DNA from: Alphaproteobacteria bacterium
GTDB lineage: Bacteria; Pseudomonadota; Alphaproteobacteria; UBA9219; RFNS01
NCBI GenBank assembly: GCA_037200005.1
Contig: JBBCGY010000001.1
Span: forward strand, 825,812 to 889,811
DNA: 64,000 nt
Reading direction: 5' to 3'
The notes beneath the pieces are model-generated. The model was not told where the DNA came from, did not search any database, and saw nothing but the letters and a program-made list of their open reading frames with translations. The translations under genes were made by a program, and so were the position numbers. This document shows, one piece after another, positions 44,620 to 54,819 of the stretch. Every line of letters starts with the position of its first letter. The first letter of the stretch is position 1.

Positions 44620-46758
44620 ATGACGTCGCAGCCGCCACCTCCGGATACGACCGCGATCCGCGAGCCACGCTCGCTGCTGGATATGGCGGTGTTCGTCATC
44701 CTCGTCATTCTGACGGGTTTCGGCATTTCCCTGATTCTGTTCATGCTGGTCAGCGGCGAAGTGAATGTATCGCTCGCGCAACAGGTCGAGCGTCCCCTCG
44801 TCAAAACCGTCGCCAATATTCAAGCCCGTATCAACGCGGCTTATGACGCGCTCGAGTCGATGCAGCAATCGGTGCAGACCGCGGCGCAGCGTTCCGGCGA
44901 GCATCTCGGCGATTTCACCGCCAAGATCAAGGACATGCACTTGCCGTTCACGGGCATCTATATGCTCGAGAAGAACGGCCATTGGCAGTTGCGTCAGACC
45001 TTATATGGGGCAAGCGATCCTGCCGTGCCGCTGGCGTCGGATGAAGTGAGTGCGATCATCGCCGCGGCGGAAAGGTCCCATCAGACCGCCAGCAGCCTTT
45101 GGCGCTACGGCATCAAGCCCGCCATGGAAAGCGATTTGGTCTTTGCCAGCTCATGCGCCGCCGATACCCCTGATTGCGCGCTTGTCGCGACGATGCCGCT
45201 CGCTTCGATAGCCGATGAATTCAACGGCCTGATCAACAGCCGCGTCATTCACGGCTATGCGATCGAAGCCCAGGCTCTTCATCACGATGCCGACCGCGAG
45301 CGGAAGATCGGCGTCATCGCCGCGGGGAAGCAGCATTCGGGGCATGACTGGCTCTATACGGCCCCCATCACGCGGGATAGCGTCGCCTTCAAGGACTGGA
45401 TGTGGGAATTGCGGTTCTTCGCCGATGCCGGAAGCGAGAGCCGTCTGCTGCTGTTCCTGCCTTATATCGTGATCTTTGCCGGCATGCTGCTGACGCTTGC
45501 CCTGGTCGTATACATCATCGGCAACCGGGAATATCAGGACGACACGGCGGGCCTCACGCGCTCCTTGCAGCGAACCAACCGGCAATTGCAGGAGCGCATC
45601 GCCGCCGAGGAGAAAATGGCGCTGGCGCTGCGGGAAAGCGAGCGGAAATACCGCGCTATTTTCGACAATGCCGGGATCGGCATATGCCAGATCAGCATCG
45701 AGGGGCAATGGCTGAAGGTGAACAAGACCTTGGCGCGGATGATGGGCTATGACGGGCCGCAGGATGTTCTCAGGCTGCAGCCGGGCCTGACCGACGGCTT
45801 GTTCGTCGATCCCGGCATATGGCGGCGTTTTCTGGGCACGCTCGACCGGCAGGACGAGCAGGCGGATTTCGAGGTCGCGATCAAGCGTCCCAACGGCCCG
45901 CCGATATGGGTCAATATGCGCGGCCATATCGCGCGCGATGACGGGGGAACGGCGCTGTATTATGAATGCACCATGTATGACGTGACGCGCCGCCGCATGA
46001 CGGAACTGGCGCTCATCACTGCCAAGGAGCAGGCCGATTTCGCCAATCGCAGCAAATCGGAATTTCTCGCCAATATGAGCCATGAGCTGCGTACGCCGCT
46101 CAACGCGATCATCGGCTTTTCCGAAATCATCAAGAACCAGCTTTTCGGCGTGGAAGGAATTCCGCAATATGTCGAATACGCCAAGGATATCTATGACAGC
46201 GGCGAATTGCTGCTTGCGCTCATCAACGATATTCTCGACATGTCGAAGATCGAGGCGGGCAAGCGGGCGCTGTCGGAGACGGCGCTCGACGTCGAGCGGG
46301 TGATCCAGGCTTGCGTGCGCCTGGTCATCAGCCGGGCCAAGGCAGCCAATCTGAATCTCACCGTCAATGTGCCGAAGGATTTCCCGCCCGTCCGGGCCGA
46401 GGAGCGGGCGCTGAAGCAAATCCTGACCAATCTGCTCACCAACGCGGTCAAATTCACGCCCGAAGAAGGCGAGGTGACCGTCGGCGCCCATATCGATCCG
46501 CAGGGCCGCATGTGTTTCGCCGTCGCCGATACCGGAATCGGCATCGCGCCGGAGGATATCGCGACCGCGCTCGCGCCCTTCGGGCAGATCGAAAGCGTTC
46601 TAAGCCGCAAGACGCAGGGAACCGGCCTCGGCCTGCCGCTCACCAAGGCGCTGGTCGAGCTTCATGGAGGCGAATTGAAGATCGAAAGCGCGCTGGGCAA
46701 GGGAACCACGGTGACGGTGACGTTGCCGCCGGAGCGGGTCGTGGCGCGGGCGGGTTAG
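44620..46758 (+). CDS. PAS-containing sensor histidine kinase (orphan)
   Basis: A 712-residue membrane histidine kinase. TM1 is ~21-45 (VFVILVILTGFGISLILFML); a ~230-residue periplasmic sensor part follows, then TM2 ~278-305 (YIVIFAGMLLTLALVVYIIG). A PAS domain spans ~345-465. The HisKA H-box is NMSHELRTPLNAIIGFSEII with His488. The HATPase has ILTNLLTNAVKFTPEEG, VADTGIGIAPED and TQGTGLGLPLTKAL. The downstream part resembles DivL/PleC-type kinases in style. No response regulator lies nearby. Confidence 0.92.
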   Translation: MTSQPPPPDTTAIREPRSLLDMAVFVILVILTGFGISLILFMLVSGEVNVSLAQQVERPLVKTVANIQARINAAYDALESMQQSVQTAAQRSGEHLGDFTAKIKDMHLPFTGIYMLEKNGHWQLRQTLYGASDPAVPLASDEVSAIIAAAERSHQTASSLWRYGIKPAMESDLVFASSCAADTPDCALVATMPLASIADEFNGLINSRVIHGYAIEAQALHHDADRERKIGVIAAGKQHSGHDWLYTAPITRDSVAFKDWMWELRFFADAGSESRLLLFLPYIVIFAGMLLTLALVVYIIGNREYQDDTAGLTRSLQRTNRQLQERIAAEEKMALALRESERKYRAIFDNAGIGICQISIEGQWLKVNKTLARMMGYDGPQDVLRLQPGLTDGLFVDPGIWRRFLGTLDRQDEQADFEVAIKRPNGPPIWVNMRGHIARDDGGTALYYECTMYDVTRRRMTELALITAKEQADFANRSKSEFLANMSHELRTPLNAIIGFSEIIKNQLFGVEGIPQYVEYAKDIYDSGELLLALINDILDMSKIEAGKRALSETALDVERVIQACVRLVISRAKAANLNLTVNVPKDFPPVRAEERALKQILTNLLTNAVKFTPEEGEVTVGAHIDPQGRMCFAVADTGIGIAPEDIATALAPFGQIESVLSRKTQGTGLGLPLTKALVELHGGELKIESALGKGTTVTVTLPPERVVARAG

Positions 46759-47117
46759 GGTTTTTTAGCCCGGCTGTCTTCCGGAATCTCCTTGGCCTTA
46801 AGCCAGTCACGCGTCAGGGCGATGTCGCTTTCCCGCATATCGATGATGTCCTGCGCCAGGCCCTTTAGCTTCTCGTCCTCGCCGTATTGCAACTCGGCTT
46901 TGGCGATATCGATGGCAGCCTGATGCAGCGCGATCGAGCCGCGCGCGAAGTCGGTGTCGGCATTGCCGGTGAAGGTGATGTCCATATTCTTCATCATGGT
47001 GTTGGTGGCGTCGACATAGGCGCCGCTGAAGGTTTTCGGATTTTGCGCCCAGGCCGCGCCGATGCCGATTCCCGCGCACAGGGCCGCGACGGGGAGAAGC
47101 CGCTTGATGAGACGCAT
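46755..47117 (-). CDS. Secreted DUF305-family protein
   Basis: A 120-residue protein with a signal peptide (LLPVAALCAGIGIGAAWA, residues ~7-24). The mature part has the DUF305 pattern DTDFARGSIALHQAAIDIAK, ELQYGEDEKLKGLAQDII and DIALTRDWL, though only one His of the usual HHxxA remains (LHQAA). DUF305 proteins are ferritin-like helical bundles, often linked to metals. The ATG at 47117 has an AGGAGAATA ribosome site. It converges on the histidine kinase gene. Confidence 0.8.
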   Translation of the reverse strand: MRLIKRLLPVAALCAGIGIGAAWAQNPKTFSGAYVDATNTMMKNMDITFTGNADTDFARGSIALHQAAIDIAKAELQYGEDEKLKGLAQDIIDMRESDIALTRDWLKAKEIPEDSRAKKP

Positions 47118-47195
47118 GGTTATTCTCCTGCTGTTGTGAAAGCCCGCCGATGCATGTAGATTCCATCGACGATTCAACCGCATAATGACTCAATC

Positions 47196-47972
47196 ATGAT
47201 CGAGTGGGAAGACGAAGCTATCATATTGTCGGCGAGGGCGCATGGCGAGAATGCGGCCATCGTCACGGTATGCGCCGCCGGATACGGGCGCTGCGCCGGT
47301 CTGGTCGCGGGCGGGCAAAGCGCGCGCTGGCACGGCGTTTTGCAGCCGGGCAATGCCGTGCGGGCGCGGTGGCGCGCGCGGCTGTCCGAGCATCTCGGCC
47401 ATTTCACCTTCGATCTGGCGACGACGCCCGCGGCGCGCTGGCTTGACCAGCCGCTGATGCTGGCCGCGATCGCCAGCGCCTGCACCGTCACCGAATACGC
47501 GCTGCCGGAGCGGCAGCCGATGCCCGCGATTCATGCCGGGCTTGGCGCGCTGTTGGCCGTGGAGGATGCGGGCCTTTTCGGCGCGGCCTATGTCAAATGG
47601 GAGATGGGCGTGCTCGCGGCGCTGGGCTACGGGCTCGATCTTTCCTCATGCGCCGCGACGCAAGCTGCCGACGATCTTATATATGTCAGTCCCAGGAGCG
47701 GGCGGGCGGTCAGCCGCGAGGCCGGGCTGCCCTATCACGACAAGATGCTGCCGCTGCCGGGATTTCTGCTCGGCGAGCCGGACTGGTCGGAAGAAGAAGT
47801 CTGGCGAGGCTTGCAGTTGACGGGGCATTTCCTGGCTCGGCTGATCTTCATCAATGCCGCGCCGCGTCTTGCGCCGCAATTGCAGGAAGGCCTGCCCCCC
47901 GCGCGGCAAAGACTCGCGGCGCTTTATCGCGCGGCCAGCGACAGCGGGACGGAAGAAGCGCGGGTGGCTTGA
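47196..47972 (+). CDS. recO: DNA repair protein RecO
   Basis: RecO (258 residues) helps load RecA at gaps together with RecR. The N-terminal OB fold is EDEAIILSARAHGENAAIVT and GLVAGGQSARWHGVLQPGNA. The helical C-terminal domain includes YVKWEMGVLAALGYGLDLSS, typical of RecO. There is no visible zinc-binding Cys set. recO next to parC is common in alphaproteobacteria. Confidence 0.94.
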   Translation: MIEWEDEAIILSARAHGENAAIVTVCAAGYGRCAGLVAGGQSARWHGVLQPGNAVRARWRARLSEHLGHFTFDLATTPAARWLDQPLMLAAIASACTVTEYALPERQPMPAIHAGLGALLAVEDAGLFGAAYVKWEMGVLAALGYGLDLSSCAATQAADDLIYVSPRSGRAVSREAGLPYHDKMLPLPGFLLGEPDWSEEEVWRGLQLTGHFLARLIFINAAPRLAPQLQEGLPPARQRLAALYRAASDSGTEEARVA

Positions 47973-48100
47973 GTCTGCCCGAGAGAGCGGCGGCGCAAAT
48001 CGAGGCGCGCCGGAAAAGCATCTCAAAATCATGTTCCGCACCTCCTGTTTTCAAAAGTCGAGTTTTGTGCGATTCGAGAACGGCGCCACCAAGCAGAGCT

Positions 48101-48223
48101 GTCATTCCCGCCAAGCGATCCGCCGCTTTGCGGCGGATCGCGCGAACGGGAATCCCGTTTTTTCCCGATAAAAAACAAACGGGATTCCCGTTCGACCGGC
48201 TGCGGCCGGTCGCCGGGAATGAC
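48101..48223. repeat. Compound nested palindromic element
   Basis: Outer arms GTCATTCCCG (48101-48110) and CGGGAATGAC (48214-48223) enclose three perfect hairpins: a 12-base stem with TTT loop (48115-48141), an 18-base stem with 16-base loop (48143-48160 / 48177-48194), and an 8-base stem (48193-48200 / 48205-48212). The middle arms are themselves palindromic (ACGGGAATCCCGT). It is a mosaic REP-like or MITE-like element in the recO-parC gap. Confidence 0.8.
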
Positions 48224-48244
48224 GGCTACTACCGTTTCAGCCAA

Positions 48245-48275
48245 TAAAAAACCCGCCGGGATTTCTCGCGGCGGG
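48245..48275 (-). terminator. Rho-independent terminator, minus strand
   Basis: The arms 48252-48258 (CCCGCCG) and 48269-48275 (CGGCGGG) form a perfect stem. On the minus strand it is followed by a T-run (A-run at 48246-48251). It may end transcription from the small minus-strand gene at 48461-48778. Confidence 0.65.
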
Positions 48276-48370
48276 CGGCTCAGGCGCAATGCGCCCTGGG
48301 ATGGTCAATAGCAGAGGCGGGAGAAAAAGTCAAGGGAAATTTCCTCTGTTTCATGCAAACCCCCTCACCT

Positions 48371-48449
48371 GCAAAAACTAAGAACTTACTTCGCCTGAAG
48401 GAGGCGCAGTAAGTTCAAGTTTTTGCTTCCTCTCCCCGGAGGGGAGAGG
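48371..48449. repeat. Two further intergenic inverted repeats
   Basis: An imperfect inverted repeat spans 48371-48426: outer arms GCAAAAACT / AGTTTTTGC, middle arms AACTTACT / AGTAAGTT and inner CGCCT / AGGCG. Next to it CCTCTCCCC-GGA-GGGGAGAGG (48429-48449) is a perfect hairpin. With the elements at 48101-48275 they fill most of the 488-base recO-parC gap; no gene is seen on the plus strand there. Confidence 0.7.
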
Positions 48450-48460
48450 GGGCGCTCTAT

Positions 48461-48778
48461 TTACGGCTGCGGCGCGGCCTGGCAAACGCCGTTCAAGATG
48501 CCCTGCGCCATGGCGGTGCGCTGGCTGGTCGTGGCTTTGTCGGTACGGACGTAGTCTTCTATGCCAGTGAATTCATTCTTGCACTGGACGGCATAGGTGC
48601 CTTCCTGGACGGCGGCGGCTTGTTGTTCCACGGTCAGTTTGGTTATCTCAGCCACTTGGGCTTTCCATGCCGCGTCGTGCCGACGATCCCTTGCTCGGCA
48701 AGTTACTATGGTGGTGACCGCAGCTACGGCTCCTGCTCCAACCACTATTGCAATTGCTTGCCCACCCGTGATTTTCAC
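48461..48778 (-). CDS. Small membrane-anchored hypothetical protein
   Basis: A 105-residue protein with an N-terminal hydrophobic segment (AIAIVVGAGAVAAVTTIVTC, ~residues 8-27) followed by a helical, Gln/Ala-rich soluble part with EITKLTVEQQAAAVQEGTY and three Cys in total. The segment ends in TC, so it may be a membrane anchor or a lipoprotein-like signal, though no classic lipobox is seen. Convergent with nothing close; divergent from parC. No family known. Confidence 0.55.
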   Translation of the reverse strand: MKITGGQAIAIVVGAGAVAAVTTIVTCRARDRRHDAAWKAQVAEITKLTVEQQAAAVQEGTYAVQCKNEFTGIEDYVRTDKATTSQRTAMAQGILNGVCQAAPQP

Positions 48779-48908
48779 AATTTATTCCCTTCCAAAACTT
48801 GGTTATGCCAATGGCATTCGATACCGTAAATATAGCGGAATTCCCCGCCTGAGTCAGGCGCCTTATTACTTTCATTGACCCCCCGCCCCATCTTGGTTAA
48901 TCAGAAGC

Positions 48909-51164
48909 ATGGCCCGTTCATCTTCCAAAACCTCGCCGCCTTTGCCGCCCGCCGAGATCGCCGACAAGAAATTGTCCGAGGCGCTGTCGGAACGGTATTT
49001 GTCCTATGCGCTGTCGACGATCATGGCGCGGTCGCTGCCCGACGTGCGCGACGGGCTGAAGCCCGTCCATCGCCGCCTGCTGTTCGTGATGCGCGAATTG
49101 CGGCTCGAGCCGAATCTGCCGCCGAAGAAATCCGCGCGCGTCGTCGGCGACGTCATGGGCAAATATCACCCGCACGGCGACAGCGCGATCTATGACGCGA
49201 TGGTGCGCATGGCGCAGGAATTCGCGCAGCGCTATCCGCTGGTCGAGGGGCAGGGGAATTTCGGCAATATCGACGGCGATAATCCCGCCGCGATGCGTTA
49301 CACCGAAGCGCGCCTGACCGAAGTCGCGCGCGCGCTGCTGGCGGGCATCGACGACGATGCGGTGGATTTCCGCCCGACTTACGATTCCGCCGGTATCGAG
49401 CCAGCCGTGCTGCCCTCGGCGTTTCCGAATTTGCTGGCGAACGGCGCGGCGGGCATCGCCGTCGGCATGGCGACATCGATTCCGCCGCATAACGCCGCCG
49501 AGCTGTGCGACGCGCTGCGGCATCTGATCGCGCATCCGAACGCGCGGATCGACAAGCTTGTAAGCTTGATTCCGGGGCCTGATTTCCCGACCGGCGGGAT
49601 TCTGGTCGAAGACCGCGCGCAGATCATCACCGCCTATGAAACTGGACGCGGCAGTTTCCGCGTCCGCTCGCGCTGGGAAAAAGAAGAGCTCAAAGGCGGC
49701 ATGTGGCAGATCGTCGTCACCGAAATTCCGTATCAGGTGCAGAAAGCGGGGCTGATCGAGAAAGTGGCCACGCTGCTGGCCGAACGCAAGCTGCCGCTGC
49801 TCGACGATATCCGGGACGAATCCGCCGACGACGTGCGCGTGGTTCTGGTGCCCAAGAGCCGCAATGTCGATCCCGCCGTGCTGATGGAATCGCTGTTCCG
49901 GCAGACATCGTTCGAGAACCGCTTTCCGCTCAATCTCAACGTGCTGGACAAGAACGCCGTGCCGCGCGTCATGAGCCTGGCCGAGGCGCTGCGCGCGTTT
50001 CTCGATCACCGGCACGAGGTTTTGGTCCGCCGCACCCGCCATAGACTGCAAGGGATCGAAGCGCGGCTGGAAATTCTCGCCGGGCTGCTGATCGCCTATC
50101 TCGATCTCGATCTGGTCATCAAGATCATCCGCACCGAGGATGAGCCTAAAGCCGTGCTGATGAAGAAATTGAAGCTCTCGGACGTTCAGGCCGAGGCGAT
50201 TTTGAACATGCGCCTGCGCAGCCTGCGCAAGCTCGAGGAAATGGAAATCCGCCGCGAGGAAAAAGACCTCAGCGGCGAGCGCAAGCAGCTCAAGACCTTG
50301 CTCGGCGACGAGACCGCGCGCTGGAAAAATATCGACGAGGAAATCGCCGCCATCAAGCAGCAGTTCGGCAAGAACACGCCTCTCGGCAAACGGCGCACGG
50401 AAATTTCCGGCCCGCCCGCCGAAATGATGGTGCCGGTCGAAGCGGTGATCGAGCGCGAGGACGTAACCATCGTCTGTTCGGAAAAGGGCTGGATTCGCGC
50501 CGCCAGAGGCCATATCGCCGAGGACAAAGCCGCGCGCGCCGCCGTGAAATACAAGGAAGGCGACGCCGAAGGCTTCATGCTGAACGCCTCGACGGTCGAC
50601 AAGATTCTGCTGTTCGCCAGCAACGGGCGCTTCTACACGCTGTCCGCCGACAAGCTGCCGGGCGGGCGCGGCTTCGGCGAGCCGGTGCGCCTGATGCTGG
50701 AAATGCCGCAGGAGGCGGAGATCGTCGCGCTGTTCCGCTATGACGAGGCGCTGAAATTCCTGGTGGCCGGAGACGACGGGCGCGGCTTCGTCGTGCCCGC
50801 CGCCGACGTGCTGGCGCAGACCCGCAACGGCAAGCAGGCGGTGAATCTGGACGAGAAGAGCCGCGCCGTGGTTTGCGCGCCGGTCGAGGGCGATCATGTC
50901 GCCGTGGTCGGCACCAATCGCAAGCTGCTGATTTTCCCGCTCGACCAGTTGCCGGAAATGGCGCGCGGGCGCGGCGTGATCCTGCAGAAATACAAGGACG
51001 GCAAACTCAGCGACGCGAAATGCTTCAAGCTGAAATCCGGCCTGACCTGGAAGAGCGGCGAGCGCGAGCGCACCGAAACCGACCTCCGCGCCTGGGTCGG
51101 CGAACGCGCCCAGTCCGGCCGCAACGCCCCGCACGGCTTCGCGAAGAACGGTAAGTTTGGTTAA
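48909..51164 (+). CDS. parC: DNA topoisomerase IV subunit A
   Basis: ParC (751 residues) decatenates daughter chromosomes with ParE. The catalytic Tyr131 is in [11 protein letters not shown]. The quinolone-determining region is [19 protein letters not shown] with Ser92 and Asp96, the ordinary sensitive-type residues. The long coiled-coil region and the C-terminal beta-pinwheel (for example [17 protein letters not shown]) are present. The frame from the ATG at 48909 is intact, and recO lies upstream. Confidence 0.96.
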   Translation: MARSSSKTSPPLPPAEIADKKLSEALSERYLSYALSTIMARSLPDVRDGLKPVHRRLLFVMRELRLEPNLPPKKSARVVGDVMGKYHPHGDSAIYDAMVRMAQEFAQRYPLVEGQGNFGNIDGDNPAAMRYTEARLTEVARALLAGIDDDAVDFRPTYDSAGIEPAVLPSAFPNLLANGAAGIAVGMATSIPPHNAAELCDALRHLIAHPNARIDKLVSLIPGPDFPTGGILVEDRAQIITAYETGRGSFRVRSRWEKEELKGGMWQIVVTEIPYQVQKAGLIEKVATLLAERKLPLLDDIRDESADDVRVVLVPKSRNVDPAVLMESLFRQTSFENRFPLNLNVLDKNAVPRVMSLAEALRAFLDHRHEVLVRRTRHRLQGIEARLEILAGLLIAYLDLDLVIKIIRTEDEPKAVLMKKLKLSDVQAEAILNMRLRSLRKLEEMEIRREEKDLSGERKQLKTLLGDETARWKNIDEEIAAIKQQFGKNTPLGKRRTEISGPPAEMMVPVEAVIEREDVTIVCSEKGWIRAARGHIAEDKAARAAVKYKEGDAEGFMLNASTVDKILLFASNGRFYTLSADKLPGGRGFGEPVRLMLEMPQEAEIVALFRYDEALKFLVAGDDGRGFVVPAADVLAQTRNGKQAVNLDEKSRAVVCAPVEGDHVAVVGTNRKLLIFPLDQLPEMARGRGVILQKYKDGKLSDAKCFKLKSGLTWKSGERERTETDLRAWVGERAQSGRNAPHGFAKNGKFG

Positions 51165-51246
51165 GGCGAAAGTATTTAATTATTGCGGATTTCTTCACGG
51201 GCTATTGTCTCTTTCCGGCGGCAGACAATTGCGATAAGGTAGGGCC

Positions 51247-52065
51247 ATGACCCAAGAGCACCTCACCCCTCTGTTTATCGGCCTGCCGGGCGCGGGGAAG
51301 ACGACGCTGGCGAGAGCTGTCGCGGAGCGGCTCGGCATCGAGGCGGTTGGCACCGATCCGTTGTTCCGCGAGTTCCGCGCGCTGCCGCCAACATCCGACG
51401 ATCCCAAGGCCGAAGTGATGCGCAGCTTCCTGGCGCGCGCGAAAGACAGTTATCCGGAAATTTATCCCGCGCTCGAGCGCGACGCAGCGGCGCTGGACGA
51501 GAAGGGGCGCTGCGCGCTGCATGACGGCGCGCGCTTTCGCCGGCATGGCGAACCGGTCTTTCGTTTGTTCGAGACCGAGATGCTGAAATATCTTCATATT
51601 GCCGGAGAATTCGAGGACAAGATCGTCGATCTCAGCGCCTCCGCGCCGCTGCTCGAGGAAAACCGCAAGCTGTTTTCCGTCTCGCTCGGCTATTGCGTCA
51701 TTCTGCTCGATACGCCGCACGACCGGATTTGCGACAATCTCATCAAGGACTACGAAGAATATTGCGCGCGCCTCAAGGCGACGCGCGAAAAGAAGCCGAT
51801 ACGCGGCACGTATGAGCAGAAATTCGATGAAATGCTGGACAAGGCCGGAAATCCGAGGGATCAGGAGAAGCGGCGCGAGGTTCTGCTGAATCAGGCTTTA
51901 TGGATGACGCAGGCCGAGGCCGGACGCCGCATGGGGGCTTATAAGCTGTTCGCCGCGCAAACGCTGGTTCCCGCTCCGGAAGACGACGTCAATGATCTCG
52001 TCGAGCAGGTTCTGGGCTTTATTTCCATGGACGCGCTGCCGTCGTCTTTGCGGACATATATCTAA
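51247..52065 (+). CDS. P-loop kinase-like protein (shikimate kinase-like N-terminus)
   Basis: A 272-residue protein with Walker A FIGLPGAGKTTLARAVAERL (residues 10-29) and GIEAVGTDPLFREF following it, as in the shikimate/gluconate kinase group. The C-terminal ~110 residues (KDYEEYCARLKATREKKPIR, KFDEMLDKAGNPRDQEKRRE) are not typical of AroK, so it is probably not the main shikimate kinase. Substrate unknown. It is convergent with a histidine phosphatase gene; both proteins may handle phosphorylated small molecules. Confidence 0.75.
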   Translation: MTQEHLTPLFIGLPGAGKTTLARAVAERLGIEAVGTDPLFREFRALPPTSDDPKAEVMRSFLARAKDSYPEIYPALERDAAALDEKGRCALHDGARFRRHGEPVFRLFETEMLKYLHIAGEFEDKIVDLSASAPLLEENRKLFSVSLGYCVILLDTPHDRICDNLIKDYEEYCARLKATREKKPIRGTYEQKFDEMLDKAGNPRDQEKRREVLLNQALWMTQAEAGRRMGAYKLFAAQTLVPAPEDDVNDLVEQVLGFISMDALPSSLRTYI

Positions 52066-52081
52066 GCGGGGGCGTTCCGGC

Positions 52082-52780
52082 TCATGCCGCGTGAGGGTTC
52101 TTCATGCGCTTGACGATTTCCAGCGTTGCCGGATCGCGCCGGTAGATCACCTGCACGCATTCAGTATGCTCGACCTTATCGAGTTCCGGCATCAGAAAGC
52201 GAAGAAATCCGTTGTGGCTGGTGATACCGATTTTCCTCGCGCCGGGATTGGCCGCGACGAATTTCTCGATGATCGCCAGGCCGCGCTCGCGCACCTCGAT
52301 TTTGTTCTCGCCGCCCGGATGGGCGACGGCGTCATGGCGCGGATCGGTCGATTTGTGAAGATCGCGCAGCGTCTTGCCGTCGCTCACGGAAATAGTCTCG
52401 CCCGTCAGCGTATCGGCGAAATTCAGCGGCGGATCGAAAATCGTTTTCTTGAATTCCTCGACCGTCCGGCCCTCATTCTCCGCGCCGAAGAACATTTCGC
52501 GCAGTTCGGGAAACGCAATCAAATCCGCGCCATAGGCATTCGCGACAATGCCGCCGGTTTCCGCGCCGCGCTTGAGGTCGGAGGACAGGACAACATCGAA
52601 CGCGATGCCCTGCGCTTGCAGAAAATCGGCCAGCGTTCCGGCCTGATGCAGGCCGCGCGCGTTGAGGCCGAGATCGGCGATGCCGGGAAGCGAAGAGCGG
52701 TCGCTCTGCCCCTGGATGATTTTTCGGGCGTTGTAATCGGTCTCGCCATGGCGGAAGAAGAACAGGCTGATTTCGGTCAT
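52082..52780 (-). CDS. Histidine phosphatase (phosphoglycerate mutase-like) family protein
   Basis: A branch-1 histidine phosphatase of 232 residues. The phospho-accepting His is in LFFFRHGETDYNARKIIQG; the second conserved His is in GITSHNGFLRFL, and the Glu proton donor region is PELREMFFGAENEGRTVEE. Members act as cofactor-dependent mutases or as general phosphatases. The ATG at 52780 overlaps the stop of the upstream transporter gene (ATGA), suggesting coupling. Confidence 0.88.
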   Translation of the reverse strand: MTEISLFFFRHGETDYNARKIIQGQSDRSSLPGIADLGLNARGLHQAGTLADFLQAQGIAFDVVLSSDLKRGAETGGIVANAYGADLIAFPELREMFFGAENEGRTVEEFKKTIFDPPLNFADTLTGETISVSDGKTLRDLHKSTDPRHDAVAHPGGENKIEVRERGLAIIEKFVAANPGARKIGITSHNGFLRFLMPELDKVEHTECVQVIYRRDPATLEIVKRMKNPHAA

Positions 52781-54768
52781 GCTGTCCGGGAATCCTTGGG
52801 AAAGAGGGGCGGCGCGGCGGCGAGAGATTTCGCCAGCCTGTCGAGCATGGCCTTCACTTCGGGATGCCGTTCCGGCGCCCAGGCGGCAAGCAGATGCTCG
52901 AGATGCTCGCTCCATGCGGCGGCCACCCGCGCGAAAATTTGCCGGCCATGCACGGTGGGGTGCAAGCGCTTTTCCTGGTCGAACGCGGCGAGATGAAGAT
53001 GAACGAGGCGCTCGGCGACCATGCGCACATAATCGAGATCAAGGTGAAGATCGCCGGCGAGAGCCTCCGCGGACGGCCCCTCCGCATGCTCCATCAGCCG
53101 GGCAAGGAGCCATAGCTCTTCGGGGGCGACCTCCACCTGGGCTTCGGCGGTGACGCGGTCATAAACCTTCCAGCGGTTCTCGTGCTCCATCAGCGTCATG
53201 ATGATATGCTCGAGCTCCTGCAGCGAGGTCGTTTCGCGCGGAATAGGCAGGAGTTGCGCCAGGCCTTCACCGGCGGTCTTGCGCAGCGGAATGTCTTTCA
53301 GCGCCAGGGCCATCAGAAACCCGCAGGCCGCAAGCCCCGTCGCCGTCCAGAATACGGGATGCAGCGCGGCGGTCAGCGCGGCCTCATACGCCAGCTGCGC
53401 GGACGGCGAGAGCGTGGCCAGAACCGCATGATCCGCCGCCATAAGCCGCTCTGCTTCGGCGGGGAGCGTTTGCATCAAATGCGCGCGAAGGCCGGACGCG
53501 AAAATCGCGCCGAATAGAGAAACCCCCGCCAGGCCGCCGATGGAGCGGAACAGGATGGTGCCCGAAGTCGCGACGCCCAGATTTTTGTACGCGGTCGCAT
53601 TCTGCACCGCCATTACCAGATTTTGCATTACCATGCCAAGCCCAAGCCCGAGAAAGAACATGTATAGCGAAGCCATCAGCGGAGGCGTATCGATCTGCAG
53701 CGTCGATACCGCGAACAGCGCCAACGTCATGATGCCCGTGCCCAAAATGGGGGAAAATCCGGTAGCGTCCGGTGCGGCTGATCATGCGGCCGCTGGCCAC
53801 GGAAGTGACGACCACGCCCGCCATCATAGGCGTCAGATACAGTCCGGCGCTGGTGGGGTCGATGCCCTTCACCATCTGCAGATAAACCGGCATCAGCGTG
53901 ATCGAGCCGAACAGCGCCACGCCGACGATGAATCCGACCAGGCAGGCGATCAGGAAAATCCGGTTGCGGAACAGAGCGAGGGGCAGCAAAGGCTCCCGCG
54001 CCCGGCGCTCTGCCATGATAAATCCGGCCAGGGAAAGTATCCCCACGGCAGCAAGCGCGACGATCTGGAAGATGCCGGTGAACGCGTCGGCGCCGCCCAG
54101 GCTGGTCATCAGAACGACGGTCGTCAGCACCAGTGTCAGCATGACGATGCCGATATAATCGATGGGCGGACGCGGCCCCGTCTGGCGCGCCGCGCGCGGA
54201 AACACGGCGCTGATGACCAGCAGAGAGGCGATGCCGATGGGCAGGTTGACGTAGAAAATCCAGCGCCATGAAAAATGATCGAACGAAAATCCGCCAATCA
54301 GCGGCCCCAACACGGTGGAAAGCGCGAAAAACCGCGCCGAAGATTCCCTGATAATGGCCGCGGTCGCGCGGCGCCACGAAATCGCCCACCGTGGCCATGG
54401 CCGTCACCATCAATCCGCCGCCGCCCAGCCCTTGCAGCGCGCGAACAGGATAAGCTCGAGCAAAGTCCGGCTGAGGCCGCATAGGGCCGAACCGGCGAGA
54501 AAAATAACAATGGCGACCTGCAGAATGATCTTGCGCCCGAACAGATCGCCAAGTTTTCCGTATAGCGGCCCGACGAGGAGGTCGTGGTCAGCAAATAGGC
54601 CGTGGACGATCCATGAAAGGTGGGCGAGCCCTCCGAACTCATCCATGATGGTTGGCAGCGCGGTCGAAACGATCGTTTGATCCAGCGATGCCAGCAGCAC
54701 GACCAGGATCAGCGCCATGAAGACAAGACGGATGGGCGGCGTTTCAGAAGGCGACGGTGGATGAGTCA
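52777..54768 (-). pseudogene. EmrB/QacA-type MFS drug transporter fused to a MarR-like domain, frameshifted
   Basis: Pieces of one DHA2 transporter lie in successive frames. They are the N-terminus ([32 protein letters not shown], start 54768), [40 protein letters not shown], and a C-terminal part. The frame changes at ~54605, ~54570, ~54440, at 54327-54331 (five A) and at 53749-53753 (five G). The last ~140 residues are soluble and resemble a MarR winged helix (EELWLLARLMEHAEGPSAEA, ERLVHLHLAAFDQEKRL, HPTVHGRQIFARVA). Such a fusion could sense the exported compound. Either the gene is decayed or the sequence carries errors. Confidence 0.75.
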
Positions 54769-54819
54769 TGGGACGTTCGGACCGATACTCGTATAAGCTA
54801 TCAATACTAGGACGATCTT

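Noticed and set aside
48918..51134. Very long open frame (738 codons) antisense to parC
   Set aside because: It mirrors the codon bias of parC on a GC-rich strand and shows no domain; parC is fully convincing.
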